Assembly: GCA_949284575.1 (NCBI GenBank)
Contig: CASDWO010000004.1
Location: forward strand, 1-35,526
DNA length: 35,526 bases
Reading direction: 5' to 3'
DNA from: an uncultured bacterium
GTDB lineage: Bacteria > Bacillota_I > Bacilli_A > RF39 > UBA660
This document shows, piece after piece, positions 8,135-16,980 of this stretch. The notes beneath the pieces are model-generated. The model searched no databases. It was not told the origin of the DNA and saw only the letters and a list, made by a program, of their open reading frames with translations. Made by a program: the position numbers and the translations under genes. Numbering within the stretch: position 1 is the first letter of the stretch; each line of letters opens with the position of its first letter.

Positions 8135-8790
8135 TTAACATAATTATCTATAATATATTTTAAGTCCTCTATCGCTTTATCTATATTAAATGTTCCATTA
8201 CCAACTGGATAATAGACTGGAAATACTTTATAAGTATTACTACCTATTTCTTTTTCAAAGTATTGTTTTCTACACTCTCCTACTGATACTTTCTTATTTA
8301 AAATAATTGATGATACTTGATTACCAAAAGTAATTATTATTTTAGGTTTAACTATATCCATTTCTTGTTCTAAAAGTCCAAGATAACTTCTTAAGACTTC
8401 ATCTTTTAGAGGTCTTGCATCTGTTTGCGTACACTTACCTAAGTTTGTTATAAAGTAGTTATTTCTTTTAACCTCATCATAGACTTTGTTAGCAAAAAGA
8501 TAGTCCCAGTCTTTAGATTTCTTTTCATTTATTTCATCTAAAAGACTTTTATCAAAAAGATTAATGGCTGTAAATAGTTTCCAGATGTTCTTAGTACCAA
8601 GCCAAGGAGCCTTTAAGCCTTTCCAAGTTTTGGGGCTTGCAATGTTTCTTCCAGTTGGATTCATAAAAACAAATAATATATCTGGATTATTAGATTCTCC
8701 TCCATTATAGATAGAATCTAAGGTTTTATCACCATACTTCTTTTGTAATTTGTCGTATTCCTTATATAACTTTTTAAACTTCTCTTCCAT
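8113..8790 (-). CDS. uracil-DNA glycosylase superfamily protein
   Basis: 225 aa. The order of motifs matches the UDG fold: FVFMNPTGRN (residues 40-49) at the place of GEAPG, YFITNLGKC (112-120) like vTNvvKC, IIITFGNQVSS (151-161) like ivalG..A, and VYYPVGNG (192-199) at the place of the HPS loop. The catalytic motif residues are not those of canonical family 1-5 enzymes, so activity on uracil is uncertain. The SD GAAAGG lies 7 nt before the ATG; the gene follows the 255-aa unknown gene by 13 bp and ends the operon. Confidence 0.65.
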   Translation of the reverse strand: MEEKFKKLYKEYDKLQKKYGDKTLDSIYNGGESNNPDILFVFMNPTGRNIASPKTWKGLKAPWLGTKNIWKLFTAINLFDKSLLDEINEKKSKDWDYLFANKVYDEVKRNNYFITNLGKCTQTDARPLKDEVLRSYLGLLEQEMDIVKPKIIITFGNQVSSIILNKKVSVGECRKQYFEKEIGSNTYKVFPVYYPVGNGTFNIDKAIEDLKYIIDNYVKDTVKTK

Positions 8791-8803
8791 TAGGTTAGCC
8801 TTT

Positions 8804-9571
8804 CTATAATTTCTTTAAAGTTTTACTACTTTCATTACACTTAATTAAATATTTTTTATACAAATCAGATGGAATAACTTCTTGAGGTATTTTAATCTCT
8901 TTAATTTTTTGAAACATTTCTTGCATCTTTTCTATACCTATTTTATTTTTAGCATCCTGCATTCTAGATGGTGTTAAATCATATCTTAAATATAATTGTT
9001 CATATAAGAATTGATCTCTTGTCTCAAAACAAAGTTGTGCACATGCTTTTACAAAATCAATATGAAAACAAGTCCAAGTATCATCTATTTTTAGTACATA
9101 ATGTATTTTTTTAGATAGATTTAATACTTGTTCATTTTCAGTATAAAAAACTAGTAGCTCTTCTATATTTCCATCATATTTTTCAATATCATATAATTCT
9201 AAAGAGTCATTATTTCTTCGTTTTCTAACATTAAAATTACTTATAAAGAAGTTTTCATCAAAGTTATTTGTAAACTGTTCTTCTGTTATATTTTCTTTTC
9301 TTTCTATATCTATAATTGCATATCTATAAAGATGTAGTTTTAATATTAAGTACTTATTATTATTGTTATTTAATAGTTTAATATCTTCTATACTACTATA
9401 TTCATCAAAATATTCAATATTATTTTCACATAAAGCATTAAGGTTATCCCAAACTTCAGGAATAAATGATAATTTATCAACTAATTCAGTGGCATTAATT
9501 CCTTCTTCTACTTCAAAATATTTTGCAAATAGTTTATTTCTTAATTCTTCCTTATCAGTATTATTTTGCAT
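8804..9571 (-). CDS. hypothetical protein, 255 aa
   Basis: Not recognised. Soluble, rich in Asn, Glu and Lys, with a run of five Asn (about 69-73) and no signal peptide or membrane segment. A central stretch (HYVLKIDDTWTCFHIDFVKAC) looks like a compact alpha/beta core, followed by a helical C-terminus. SD GGGAGG lies upstream of ATG 9571. It is placed between another unknown gene and the UDG-fold gene, with short gaps on both sides, so cotranscription is likely. Confidence 0.75.
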   Translation of the reverse strand: MQNNTDKEELRNKLFAKYFEVEEGINATELVDKLSFIPEVWDNLNALCENNIEYFDEYSSIEDIKLLNNNNNKYLILKLHLYRYAIIDIERKENITEEQFTNNFDENFFISNFNVRKRRNNDSLELYDIEKYDGNIEELLVFYTENEQVLNLSKKIHYVLKIDDTWTCFHIDFVKACAQLCFETRDQFLYEQLYLRYDLTPSRMQDAKNKIGIEKMQEMFQKIKEIKIPQEVIPSDLYKKYLIKCNESSKTLKKL

Positions 9572-9608
9572 TACCTTACCTCCCTTTTATAAATATGTAT
9601 AATGATAT

Positions 9609-10106
9609 TTATTTTCTTACCTTTGTTTCCTCTTCTATTTCTTTTTGTGCTTCCTTTAACTTTTTATTATACTCTTCCATAATAGAATCAAAATCTTGTC
9701 CTCCATAATAAAAATCTATCTTAATATGATTATTAATCTTACCTGTTTCTTTATTTATACTTATAGCATCCATTCCTCTTCTACTAGTTGGAGGCATACT
9801 TTTAATTTCAAAAAATGGACTTACACCCATGATGTCATCTTTTGCAAACCTATCTACTAAATCACTAGTAAACTGTCTTGTAAAAATATCACTATGAATA
9901 CTTGGAATACCTAAATTCAAATGCCTTTCAGTATTATTATTTAATATAATATCTACAGTACACATTTTCTCTTTTTCTCCATCTATTTTATTAAAACTAA
10001 AAATCATATTACCTAATATGTTATCATCATTTAATATTTGCTCTAGATATTCTATCATTACTCTTGATTTATCTATAGCAAGTACTTCTGCGTCTTGCTT
10101 TTTCAT
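9609..10106 (-). CDS. hypothetical protein, 165 aa
   Basis: Not recognised. An alpha/beta pattern (residues about 1-130) is followed by a charged helical tail (DSIMEEYNKKLKEAQKEIEEETK), probably a coiled coil. No signal peptide. SD AAGGAG lies 10 nt before the ATG. It begins 22 bp after the HAD gene ends, so it belongs to the same operon. Confidence 0.75.
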   Translation of the reverse strand: MKKQDAEVLAIDKSRVMIEYLEQILNDDNILGNMIFSFNKIDGEKEKMCTVDIILNNNTERHLNLGIPSIHSDIFTRQFTSDLVDRFAKDDIMGVSPFFEIKSMPPTSRRGMDAISINKETGKINNHIKIDFYYGGQDFDSIMEEYNKKLKEAQKEIEEETKVRK

Positions 10107-10128
10107 ATTTTAATATCTCCTTACACTC

Positions 10129-10599
10129 TTACTCCATAAATGAACTAGGATGATATGCAGTTATTCCTAACTCTTCTGCTTTTCTTAAGACATCTAATCT
10201 ATCATCTATAAAAACTACTTCTTCTTTATTAATATTTAGATGTTTAGAGTATTCTAATATTACTTCTGGCTTTAACATTGTAGATGAGATGAAACAGATA
10301 TTTTCATGTTTTATATTAGGATAATTTTCTTTTAACCAAGTATATTTTTGTTCTATTTCATTATTAGTTACAATTGTTCCTAATACAAATACTCTATTTG
10401 AATCAAGATTACTAACTATCTTTTGCATTGTTTTTAATGGCCTTGCTTTAGAGAAAAGATTAGAGAATAATAAATCTTCTAAAGTTTGACAACCTAGTTC
10501 AGGAGAAGCACCACTATATAATTTATCGTTGTATCTATACTCTGATAAAGTTCCATCTACATCAAAAAATACATATTTATCTTTTAGTTTTTCTAACAT
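10129..10599 (-). CDS. HAD-superfamily hydrolase
   Basis: 156 aa. Motif I is FFDVDGTL (nucleophile D13, acid D15), motif II probably the T in VLGTIVT, motif III a Lys in MLKPEVILEY, and motif IV VFIDDRLD. This is a small HAD with little cap domain, likely a phosphatase on a small metabolite or modified macromolecule. GGAGGG lies 9 nt before the ATG. It sits 20 bp after the beta-helix gene; the two proteins begin with similar octapeptides (MLEKLKDK and MLDKLKEK), probably coincidence. Confidence 0.85.
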   Translation of the reverse strand: MLEKLKDKYVFFDVDGTLSEYRYNDKLYSGASPELGCQTLEDLLFSNLFSKARPLKTMQKIVSNLDSNRVFVLGTIVTNNEIEQKYTWLKENYPNIKHENICFISSTMLKPEVILEYSKHLNINKEEVVFIDDRLDVLRKAEELGITAYHPSSFME

Positions 10600-10619
10600 A
10601 ATTATTATCCCTCCAATTG

Positions 10620-11678
10620 TTAATTTATATAAATATTATTTGTTTCTATATATTTTTTAGGTTTTGTTGTTTCAATAACTACTTTGTTATTATTTATAAA
10701 AGTATTCCCATTTATTACTATGTTTTCACAAGAAATAGACTTCTCATTTAATTGTTTATCTTCATTCCCAAAACATAGAGCTGTATCTTTACTATTTTTT
10801 ATTATATTGTTATTAATAACAATATTTTTAGCTCCATAATCTAAATAAATGCCGTTAATATTATCATAAATATTATTAGCTGTTACTAAAACAGAATCTC
10901 CACCTCTTATACCAATAGCATAATGTCTACTATTTCTAATTATATTGTTAGAAATTATTTGTCCTTTTGGATAATTCTTCTTATTATGAAAAATTCCTTG
11001 ATCTTCTATAAAAATTCCAAAATGTCCACAATGTTCACAAATGCAGTTTCTAATAATAAAATTTTCATTGTTCCATTTTCCAGTACCTATTCCAATACCT
11101 GCTCCTCCTGGTCCACCATAAGACCAACTTTTTCCACCTTCATACACATAAATGGAATCAATAACAACATTATCTAACATATCAATACCCAATGCTGTTG
11201 AAGGAGTAGAAATTAATTTTAAATCTCTAAAAATACTATCTTTAACTCCACTATAATAAAATGCTTTACCTCTATGTGTATACTCTTCTAAACTTGCTAA
11301 AGACATATCTATAGTAAAATTTTGAGCGTTGGCACCTTCCAGTATTTCACAAGAAAAATCACTATTGTAGCAAAATAATGCTGCTCCTTTTTTGGTTTTA
11401 CCAGTAACTTTTAAAATTGTTTTAGAAATGTTTTCTCCAAGTATAGATACAAATGACTTCATTTGACAAAGAGCAGTAATATTATCAGTCATATCATATG
11501 AGCTTTTTTCTGAATCAAATAAATAAGTACCATTAGGGAAATATATAGTACCACCTCCTAAATTATGTACCATATCTATTAGTTTTTGTAATGCTTCAGT
11601 ATTATCTATATTATTAGTTGTTATTCCATAATCAAGCACATTATATATAAGTTTTTTTTCTTTTAATTTATCTAACAT
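10620..11678 (-). CDS. right-handed parallel beta-helix protein (pectate lyase 3-like)
   Basis: 352 aa. The N-terminus (NVLDYGITTNNIDNTEALQK, then GGGTIYFPNGTYLF) is the entry segment of pectate-lyase-3/GH28-like beta-helices. The body repeats coil motifs such as NNIYDNINGIYLD and NNIIKNSKDTALCF (residues about 230-340). No signal peptide or membrane anchor is visible, so it would stay in the cytoplasm unless exported by another route. Proteins of this fold are polysaccharide lyases, hydrolases or tail-spike-like binders; the activity here is unknown. SD AGGAGG lies 5 nt before the ATG. Confidence 0.8.
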   Translation of the reverse strand: MLDKLKEKKLIYNVLDYGITTNNIDNTEALQKLIDMVHNLGGGTIYFPNGTYLFDSEKSSYDMTDNITALCQMKSFVSILGENISKTILKVTGKTKKGAALFCYNSDFSCEILEGANAQNFTIDMSLASLEEYTHRGKAFYYSGVKDSIFRDLKLISTPSTALGIDMLDNVVIDSIYVYEGGKSWSYGGPGGAGIGIGTGKWNNENFIIRNCICEHCGHFGIFIEDQGIFHNKKNYPKGQIISNNIIRNSRHYAIGIRGGDSVLVTANNIYDNINGIYLDYGAKNIVINNNIIKNSKDTALCFGNEDKQLNEKSISCENIVINGNTFINNNKVVIETTKPKKYIETNNIYIN

Positions 11679-11687
11679 AATAACCTC

Positions 11688-12401
11688 CTAAATATCAAAA
11701 TAATAGCCATCTTCTACGATTTTGAAGTCTTTCAATTTTTTATCAGCTAATAACTCTCTGGTATCATCTCTTAAATGAGTGGCAATTACTATTTTGCCTT
11801 TATTTTCTTTTAACAGTTTCTCTATATCATTAAATCCCATATGATAGTTATCCCCTTTTATTAAAGAACAATCTGCTACTATTATTTTACTATTGCTAAA
11901 AATTTCTTTAACACCATCACAAATTGAACTATCTCCAGTTAAACCTAGTTTATCATTTATTATAAAGCCATATGCTTCAATACCTTCATGATTAACTTTT
12001 AACATATTAATTTTATAGTTATTATAAAGTTTATTATATTTGTTTTCTCTTACTTCAATAAATTCAAAGTTTTTATTTATAAAATCATCAAAGTAATTAC
12101 CATACATCAGCTCTAATAGTTTTAATAATTTTTCTTTCATATTAACTGGCCCTATAACTCTTACTTTGTGATTTATATTTAAAACTTCTAAATTAACTAT
12201 TAATGTTGGAAAATCTAATATATGATCTGAATGAAGATGAGATATTAATATAGTATTAATTTCCTTTAAATCATAATTTTCTTTTAATAATTGTTTTATT
12301 GTTCCAGGACCAATATCAAATAAAATTTTTTTATCAATTATTAAACTAGCACAATTTCTTTTTGAGTATATCGCTCCTGTTCCTAAAATCTTTACTTTCA
12401 C
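11688..12401 (-). CDS. metallo-beta-lactamase-fold hydrolase, RNase Z-like
   Basis: The metal motif HLHSDH (H55, H57, D59, H60 from the GTG start) and later NHEG, GDSS and ATHL motifs fit the MBL fold. Its closest style is the RNase Z/phosphodiesterase branch (KILGTGAIYSKRN at the N-terminus). I choose GTG 12401, which has GGTGA upstream and gives the family-like start KVKILGTGA, over the TTG at 12416. An extended -10-like TGTTAGAAT lies just upstream, after the pflA terminator, so it probably leads the six-gene operon down to 8113. The substrate is unknown. Confidence 0.85.
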   Translation of the reverse strand: MKVKILGTGAIYSKRNCASLIIDKKILFDIGPGTIKQLLKENYDLKEINTILISHLHSDHILDFPTLIVNLEVLNINHKVRVIGPVNMKEKLLKLLELMYGNYFDDFINKNFEFIEVRENKYNKLYNNYKINMLKVNHEGIEAYGFIINDKLGLTGDSSICDGVKEIFSNSKIIVADCSLIKGDNYHMGFNDIEKLLKENKGKIVIATHLRDDTRELLADKKLKDFKIVEDGYYFDI

Positions 12402-12430
12402 TTTGTCACCACACAAATTTATTCTAACAT

Positions 12431-12456
12431 AAAAAGAAGCCTATTTTCTAGACTTC
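12431..12456 (-). terminator. terminator of pflBA
   Basis: Stem GAAGTCTA / TAGGCTTC (one G-U pair) with a GAAAA loop, followed by TTTTT on the minus strand. The left arm is the end of pflA and the TAG stop is in the hairpin. Confidence 0.8.
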
Positions 12457-13163
12457 TCATATTTCTTTATAAACATTTTATATAGTTCATCACATTTACT
12501 AGCATCCAACTCAGGTGTATCTTTTAAGGGATTAGGAATATTAAGTTTTTGATACTTTTCAAAACCTAAGTGATGAAATGGTAGAAATTCTATTTTTTCA
12601 ATGTTTTTTATTTTCTTTAAATATTCTACTAGACAATCTAAATATTCATCATTATCCATAATACCTGGAACAATTACTTGTCTAATCCAGACTGGTTTAC
12701 CACTCTTATTTAATTCTTCAATGAACTTCTCTGACTCTTCTATATCTCTTCCTGTTAAGTCCTTATAACCTTCTTTTGTTACGTGCTTAATATCTAAAAT
12801 AACAAGGTCAATTAATTCTAATATTTCTTTATATTTGCAGGTACCAACACCAGCGGTATCTAAGGCAATGTGAATACCTTCTTTTTTTAGTTTCCCACAG
12901 ATATCTAATAAGAAATTAATTTGTAAAAGAGGTTCTCCACCAGAGAAAGTTACACCACCATTATTTCTTTTAAAGTATGGTTTGTTACGAAGAATTTTTT
13001 TAACTAGTTCATCTGTATCATAGTTTACTTCATTCATAGCCCATGTTTCAGGGTTATGACAGTATTTACATCTTAGAGTACAGCCATCTAGAAAGATTAC
13101 AGTTCTAATACCTGGTCCATCGACAAGACCAAAGGTTTCAATTGAATCTACACTTGCTTTCAT
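12441..13163 (-). CDS. pflA: pyruvate formate-lyase activating enzyme
   Basis: 240 aa radical SAM enzyme that installs the glycyl radical on PflB. CxxxCxxC is C28-C32-C35 (GCTLRCKYCHNPETW), followed by the SAM-binding GGV(T)FSGGEPLLQ stretch. There are no extra ferredoxin-like clusters, as in true PflA rather than other glycyl-radical activases. The ATG follows the pflB stop codon directly (TAAATG), so coupling is certain. Confidence 0.96.
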   Translation of the reverse strand: MKASVDSIETFGLVDGPGIRTVIFLDGCTLRCKYCHNPETWAMNEVNYDTDELVKKILRNKPYFKRNNGGVTFSGGEPLLQINFLLDICGKLKKEGIHIALDTAGVGTCKYKEILELIDLVILDIKHVTKEGYKDLTGRDIEESEKFIEELNKSGKPVWIRQVIVPGIMDNDEYLDCLVEYLKKIKNIEKIEFLPFHHLGFEKYQKLNIPNPLKDTPELDASKCDELYKMFIKKYEKSRK

Positions 13164-15395
13164 TTACATCTTCTCATGGAAAGTTCTTGAAATAACTTCT
13201 TCTTGTTGTTTTCTTGTTAGACGATTAAATCTAACAGCATAACCTGATACTCTGATTGTTAATAATGGATATTTATCTGGATTATTCATAGCATCTATTA
13301 GCATCTCTCTTTGTAAAACATTAACATTTAAGTGATGTGCTCCTTGGACGAAGTAACCGTCTAAAAGACTTACTAAGTTTTCGATTTGTTCATCTTTATT
13401 ATGTCCTAGGGATGATGGAACAATTGAGAATGTATTAGAAATACCATCACGACAACAATCTGCATAGTTAAGTTTTGCAACTGAGTTAAGAGATGCGATG
13501 GCACCGTTTTTGTCTCTTCCATGCATTGGGTTTGCTCCTGGAGCGAATGGTTCTCCTGCTTTACGTCCATCTGGAGTAGAACCTGTCTTACTACCATAAA
13601 CAACGTTAGATGTAATTGTTAAGACAGATAATGTTGGTGTAGCGTTACGATAACATTTATGTTTAGATAACTCTTTATACATCTTTTCAAGTATTTCTTT
13701 AGCGATATTATCTACTTTATCATCATCATTACCATATTTTGGATAATCTCCTTCTACTTCAAAGTCAATGGCAATACCATCCTCATTTCTAATTGGTTTT
13801 ACTTTAGCATATTTAATTGCAGAAAGTGAGTCTGTGGCAACTGATAATCCTGCAACACCATAAGCCATTAGACGATTTACATTTGTATCATGTAAAGCCA
13901 TTTGTCCTGCTTCATAAGCATATTTATCATGCATATAGTGAATAACATTCATTGCATTAGAATAAACTTCGGCAACTTTTTCTATCATCATGAAGTATGC
14001 ATCTTTTACTTTATCATAATCAAGTACTTCATCAGTCATCTTAGGGAATCCTTCAACTACTAAGTCACCTTTAACTTCATCTACACCACCGTTAATAGCA
14101 TATAAAAGGGCTTTAGCAAGGTTACAGCGTGCTCCAAAGAATTGCATATCTTTTCCTTCTCTCATTGCAGATACACAACAAGCGATTGCATAGTCATCTC
14201 CATATACTGGACGCATAACATCATCGTTTTCATATTGGATAGCATCTGTTTCAATACTCATCTTAGCACAATATTTCTTGAAGTTAAGAGGTAAGTCCTG
14301 TGCCCATAATACGGTCATATTTGGTTCTGGGGCAGTATCTAAGTTAGTTAGTGTATGTAACAAGCGATAACTTGTCTTAGTTACCATACTCTTTCCTTCA
14401 GTAGTAACACCACCGATAGATGCCGTTACCCAAGTTGGATCACCTGAAAATAATTCATCATAATCAGGTGTTCTTAAATGTCTAACTAATCTTAATTTAA
14501 TAACAAACTGATCAATAATCTCTTGAATTTCTTTTTCAGTTATAGTTCCAGCATTTAAATCTCTTTCAAAGTAAATATCAAAGAAAGCATCAACTCTACC
14601 TAAACTCATAGCAGCACCATTATTTTCTTTAACTGATGCTAGATAACCAAAATAAGTCCATTGTACTGCTTCTTTACCATTACGTGCTGGTCTAGAGATA
14701 TCAAATCCATAACCTTTAGCCATTTTCTTAATTTCATCTAAAGCACGATATTGCATAGAAACATCTTCTCTTAGTTGAATTAACTCATTAGTCATTGGTC
14801 CTAATAGTTTATTATCCCACTCATCCTTCTTTTGTTCCATTAGATAGTCAATACCATATAAAGCAACACGTCTATAATCCCCTATTATTCTACCTCTACC
14901 ATAAGCATCAGGTAGTCCTGTTAATAGACCTACATGTCTTGCTTTTCTAATCTCTGGTGTATAAGCATCAAAAACACCTTGATTATGAGTTTTACGGTAA
15001 AGATTAAAATATTTATCAACTTCAGGATTTAATTTATATCCATAAGCATCTAATTCTTGATAAACCATTCTAATTCCACCATATGGATTAACTATTCTTT
15101 TTAGTGGAGCATCTGTTTGAAGTCCTACGATTACATCATCATCTTTACTGATATAACCTGGTTCAAAAGCATTAATCCCTGACATATGGTCAACATCAAT
15201 ATCAAGTACGTGTTTTTTTAATTCTTCTTTTAATAAGTCACTACATTTTCCCCAAACTCTATTAGTTTTCTCTGTAGTACCTTCTAGGAAACTTTCATCT
15301 CCATCATATCCTTTATAGTTAGTTTTAATAAAATCACTAACATTTATTTCTTTAGTCCAGGCTCCTTCTTTAAAGCCTTTCCATTCTTCTCTCAT
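13164..15395 (-). CDS. pflB: formate C-acetyltransferase (pyruvate formate-lyase)
   Basis: 743 aa, normal length. Converts pyruvate and CoA to acetyl-CoA and formate during anaerobic growth. The active-site pair is C406-C407 (AIACCVSAM), and the glycyl radical is G718 in RVSGYAVRF near the C-terminus. Both are the classical PflB sequences rather than a diol dehydratase or choline lyase. SD AAGGAGG lies 9 nt before the ATG. It is first in the operon with pflA. Confidence 0.98.
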   Translation of the reverse strand: MREEWKGFKEGAWTKEINVSDFIKTNYKGYDGDESFLEGTTEKTNRVWGKCSDLLKEELKKHVLDIDVDHMSGINAFEPGYISKDDDVIVGLQTDAPLKRIVNPYGGIRMVYQELDAYGYKLNPEVDKYFNLYRKTHNQGVFDAYTPEIRKARHVGLLTGLPDAYGRGRIIGDYRRVALYGIDYLMEQKKDEWDNKLLGPMTNELIQLREDVSMQYRALDEIKKMAKGYGFDISRPARNGKEAVQWTYFGYLASVKENNGAAMSLGRVDAFFDIYFERDLNAGTITEKEIQEIIDQFVIKLRLVRHLRTPDYDELFSGDPTWVTASIGGVTTEGKSMVTKTSYRLLHTLTNLDTAPEPNMTVLWAQDLPLNFKKYCAKMSIETDAIQYENDDVMRPVYGDDYAIACCVSAMREGKDMQFFGARCNLAKALLYAINGGVDEVKGDLVVEGFPKMTDEVLDYDKVKDAYFMMIEKVAEVYSNAMNVIHYMHDKYAYEAGQMALHDTNVNRLMAYGVAGLSVATDSLSAIKYAKVKPIRNEDGIAIDFEVEGDYPKYGNDDDKVDNIAKEILEKMYKELSKHKCYRNATPTLSVLTITSNVVYGSKTGSTPDGRKAGEPFAPGANPMHGRDKNGAIASLNSVAKLNYADCCRDGISNTFSIVPSSLGHNKDEQIENLVSLLDGYFVQGAHHLNVNVLQREMLIDAMNNPDKYPLLTIRVSGYAVRFNRLTRKQQEEVISRTFHEKM

Positions 15396-15419
15396 TTTTT
15401 CATACCTCCTTGCATTCTT

Positions 15420-15428
15420 ATTATACCA
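15420..15428 (-). promoter_or_regulatory. extended -10 promoter of pflBA
   Basis: TGG-TATAAT on the minus strand, a TGn extended -10 with a perfect hexamer. No good -35 is visible at 16-18 bp. I see no Rex- or FNR-like palindrome here. Confidence 0.7.
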
Positions 15429-15447
15429 TTAAATGTATAATTTCATT

Positions 15448-15478
15448 AAAAAAAATACTATTCTTGACAGTATTTTTT
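15448..15478 (-). terminator. terminator of the HExxH gene
   Basis: Stem AAAAATACT / AGTATTTTT with a 9-nt loop and minus-strand T run. The last codons and TAG stop of the gene lie in the hairpin. Confidence 0.8.
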
Positions 15479-16447
15479 ATTATTAATATTTGATATTATA
15501 TAATATTTATTATAAGGCATTTTTAAATTTAACTTTTTTTGTTTAAATCCATCATCATATAGTCTTTTATCTTCATTAGATACTAAAAGACTTTGAATAT
15601 ATTCTTTGATATCTTTATCATCTTCTCTTTCTAAAATATTTTGTAATTCTTCTGTTGTTCTTTTCCTAACTTTTCCTTCTCCATCTTGATAATATTCTAT
15701 TATTAATTGGGGACAACTACACCATTCTGGATTATCTCTAATTAAAAAGTCAAAAGCTTCTTCAAAATCCATAAAAAAATTATTAAATTTTAAAGCATTT
15801 CTAAAGTCACGAAAATAATTATGATATTGGATTTTATTATTAGTATAAATATTGAGTAATTTTATTTCATCTTCTCTAGTTAAAGTTATATTCATATACT
15901 CCATTATTTTTCTAAATAATTCTACCCCTTCAATGTTAGCTAACTTTTCTTCAGAAGCAAACTTATAATTATCACTATAATAATCATATTTAAAAATAGG
16001 TGCAGAATTTTCCGCATCATGTCGTATTAATATTTCTTTAGCAACTCTTACTGTATTTTTATTTATTATTTCCGCATTTATGTCAGTATCATATTTAAAA
16101 TGTATAAGCTCATGACAAGGAGTAAAGAAGTCCAAAATATTTCCTTTAAAAATATTCCATGGTATAGTTTCATCTAATCTAATCATATTATAATGATAAT
16201 CTCCATTCGTATTATCTTTAAAATCAACTATTTTAACTTTTGGCTCTTTTCCTCTATAATCAGCAAAGCTCATTTTTATTAAATAGTTTCTCATAATCTC
16301 TTCAATAAAATTTATTAATACTTGTCTAAATTCACCATACGATATAATAGACTTAAAATTATCTTTATTTGTATAGTGATATGAAAAAACTTTAGATAGT
16401 ATTTGAAAGTTTTTAGATTCTTTTATTTCTTCAGTTATTAAGTCCAC
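15458..16447 (-). CDS. putative zinc metallopeptidase (HExxH), family unknown
   Basis: 329 aa from GTG 16447. It has CHELIH (H112, E113, H116 from this start), the zincin signature. A later glutamate in EEKLANIEGVELF could supply the third ligand as in gluzincins, but this is inference. No signal peptide: the open frame extends upstream to an ATG at 16501 giving a hydrophobic MIFFLFFSII start, but that lies at the -35 of the gene's own promoter and so is not translated from this transcript. AGGGGGAG precedes the GTG by 5 nt. The substrate is unknown; the protein appears cytoplasmic. Confidence 0.75.
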   Translation of the reverse strand: MDLITEEIKESKNFQILSKVFSYHYTNKDNFKSIISYGEFRQVLINFIEEIMRNYLIKMSFADYRGKEPKVKIVDFKDNTNGDYHYNMIRLDETIPWNIFKGNILDFFTPCHELIHFKYDTDINAEIINKNTVRVAKEILIRHDAENSAPIFKYDYYSDNYKFASEEKLANIEGVELFRKIMEYMNITLTREDEIKLLNIYTNNKIQYHNYFRDFRNALKFNNFFMDFEEAFDFLIRDNPEWCSCPQLIIEYYQDGEGKVRKRTTEELQNILEREDDKDIKEYIQSLLVSNEDKRLYDDGFKQKKLNLKMPYNKYYIISNINNKKYCQE

Positions 16448-16472
16448 TGTCTCTCCCCCTTTAGTGAGGCTT

Positions 16473-16501
16473 ATTATACTAAAAAATAAGAAAAAAATCA
16501 A
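16473..16501 (-). promoter_or_regulatory. promoter of the HExxH gene
   Basis: TTGATT (16501-16496), 17-bp spacer, TATAAT (16478-16473) on the minus strand. The start point falls near 16466, about 19 nt before the GTG, which decides the start codon. Confidence 0.8.
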
Positions 16502-16662
16502 GCATAGATGCTTGTTATGATAATAGTTGCAACTAAAGCGATTAGAAATAGTACTAAACTAGTTACCCATACTTTCTTTTGTTTCTTTTTATAACCTAAT
16601 ATAAATAAAGCGATTAAAGCGATATAAAGAATCGCAAATAAAACTATCATACCAATTCTCAT
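16498..16662 (-). CDS. small two-helix membrane protein, 54 aa
   Basis: ATG at 16662 with AAGGTG 7 nt upstream. Two hydrophobic segments (about residues 4-23 and 34-52) are separated by a very basic loop, GYKKKQKKVW, so the loop should be cytoplasmic. It has its own promoter, and its stop overlaps the -35 of the next gene. Not recognised. It lies divergent to the toxin-like gene with about 35 bp between the -35 boxes; any functional link is speculation. Confidence 0.75.
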   Translation of the reverse strand: MRIGMIVLFAILYIALIALFILGYKKKQKKVWVTSLVLFLIALVATIIITSIYA

Positions 16663-16687
16663 AAATAACACCTTCTATTCTATAAGT

Positions 16688-16716
16688 ATTATATCAATTG
16701 TTTTAGTAAGATACAA
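16688..16716 (-). promoter_or_regulatory. promoter of the 54-aa membrane protein
   Basis: TTGTAT (16716-16711), 17-bp spacer, TATAAT (16693-16688) on the minus strand, 25 bp before the ATG. Confidence 0.75.
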
Positions 16717-16750
16717 TTATTATTTTTTATAGAAAATTTGTTTCAATTTC

Positions 16751-16779
16751 TTGCTATTGTTAGTTATTAATAGTATACT
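16751..16779 (+). promoter_or_regulatory. promoter of the toxin-like peptide gene
   Basis: TTGCTA (16751-16756), 17-bp spacer, TATACT (16774-16779). The start point is expected near 16786, giving a 5' leader of about 59 nt. Confidence 0.75.
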
Positions 16780-16797
16780 TTTTATAGAGAATATCAG

Positions 16798-16842
16798 TTA
16801 TCTTGAGTGTCTACCTCCATCTTAGGAAAGGAGGTTTGATAA
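16798..16842 (+). promoter_or_regulatory. leader hairpin hiding the ribosome binding site
   Basis: ACCTCC (16813-16818) pairs with GGAGGT (16830-16835), covering the SD AGGAGG; an outer stem TTATC (16798-16802) / GATAA (16838-16842) closes it. Sequestered SD sites are a hallmark of type I toxin mRNAs. Confidence 0.7.
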
Positions 16843-16844
16843 GA

Positions 16845-16937
16845 ATGAAAACTAAGACTTTTATCGTAAAAGTTCTAAAGCTCATTGCTATCATTTTATT
16901 TCTCCTTATCATTATGATAGTAGTTATAAAAAAATGA
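16845..16937 (+). CDS. 30-aa hydrophobic peptide, candidate type I toxin
   Basis: A basic N-terminus (MKTKTFIVKVLK) is followed by one hydrophobic helix (about residues 13-28, rich in Ile, Leu and Val) and a C-terminal KK. AGGAGG lies 10 nt before the ATG inside a hairpin. The stop is TGA, in the stem of the convergent RNA's terminator. Size, charge pattern, hidden SD and a converging RNA overlapping the 3' end are all features of type I toxins such as those of the TxpA/BsrG and Fst groups. I do not recognise a match to any named family, so toxicity is inference. A plain small membrane peptide is the alternative. Confidence 0.75.
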   Translation: MKTKTFIVKVLKLIAIILFLLIIMIVVIKK

Positions 16938-16966
16938 CACTTAATTCGCATTTGAATTAAATGTCA
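16928..16966 (-). terminator. terminator of the antisense RNA
   Basis: A 13-bp stem, TGACATTTAATTC against GAATTAAGTGTCA (one U-G pair), with loop AAATGC, followed by TTTTTTT (16934-16928) on the minus strand. The T tract is the complement of the two terminal Lys codons of the peptide. Confidence 0.9.
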
Positions 16967-16980
16967 ACCTAATTAAATTT

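Noticed and set aside
15396-15457. Rex or FNR operator upstream of pflB
   Set aside because: No TTGTGAA/TTCACAA or TTGAT/ATCAA palindrome is present; only an extended -10 and the preceding terminator.
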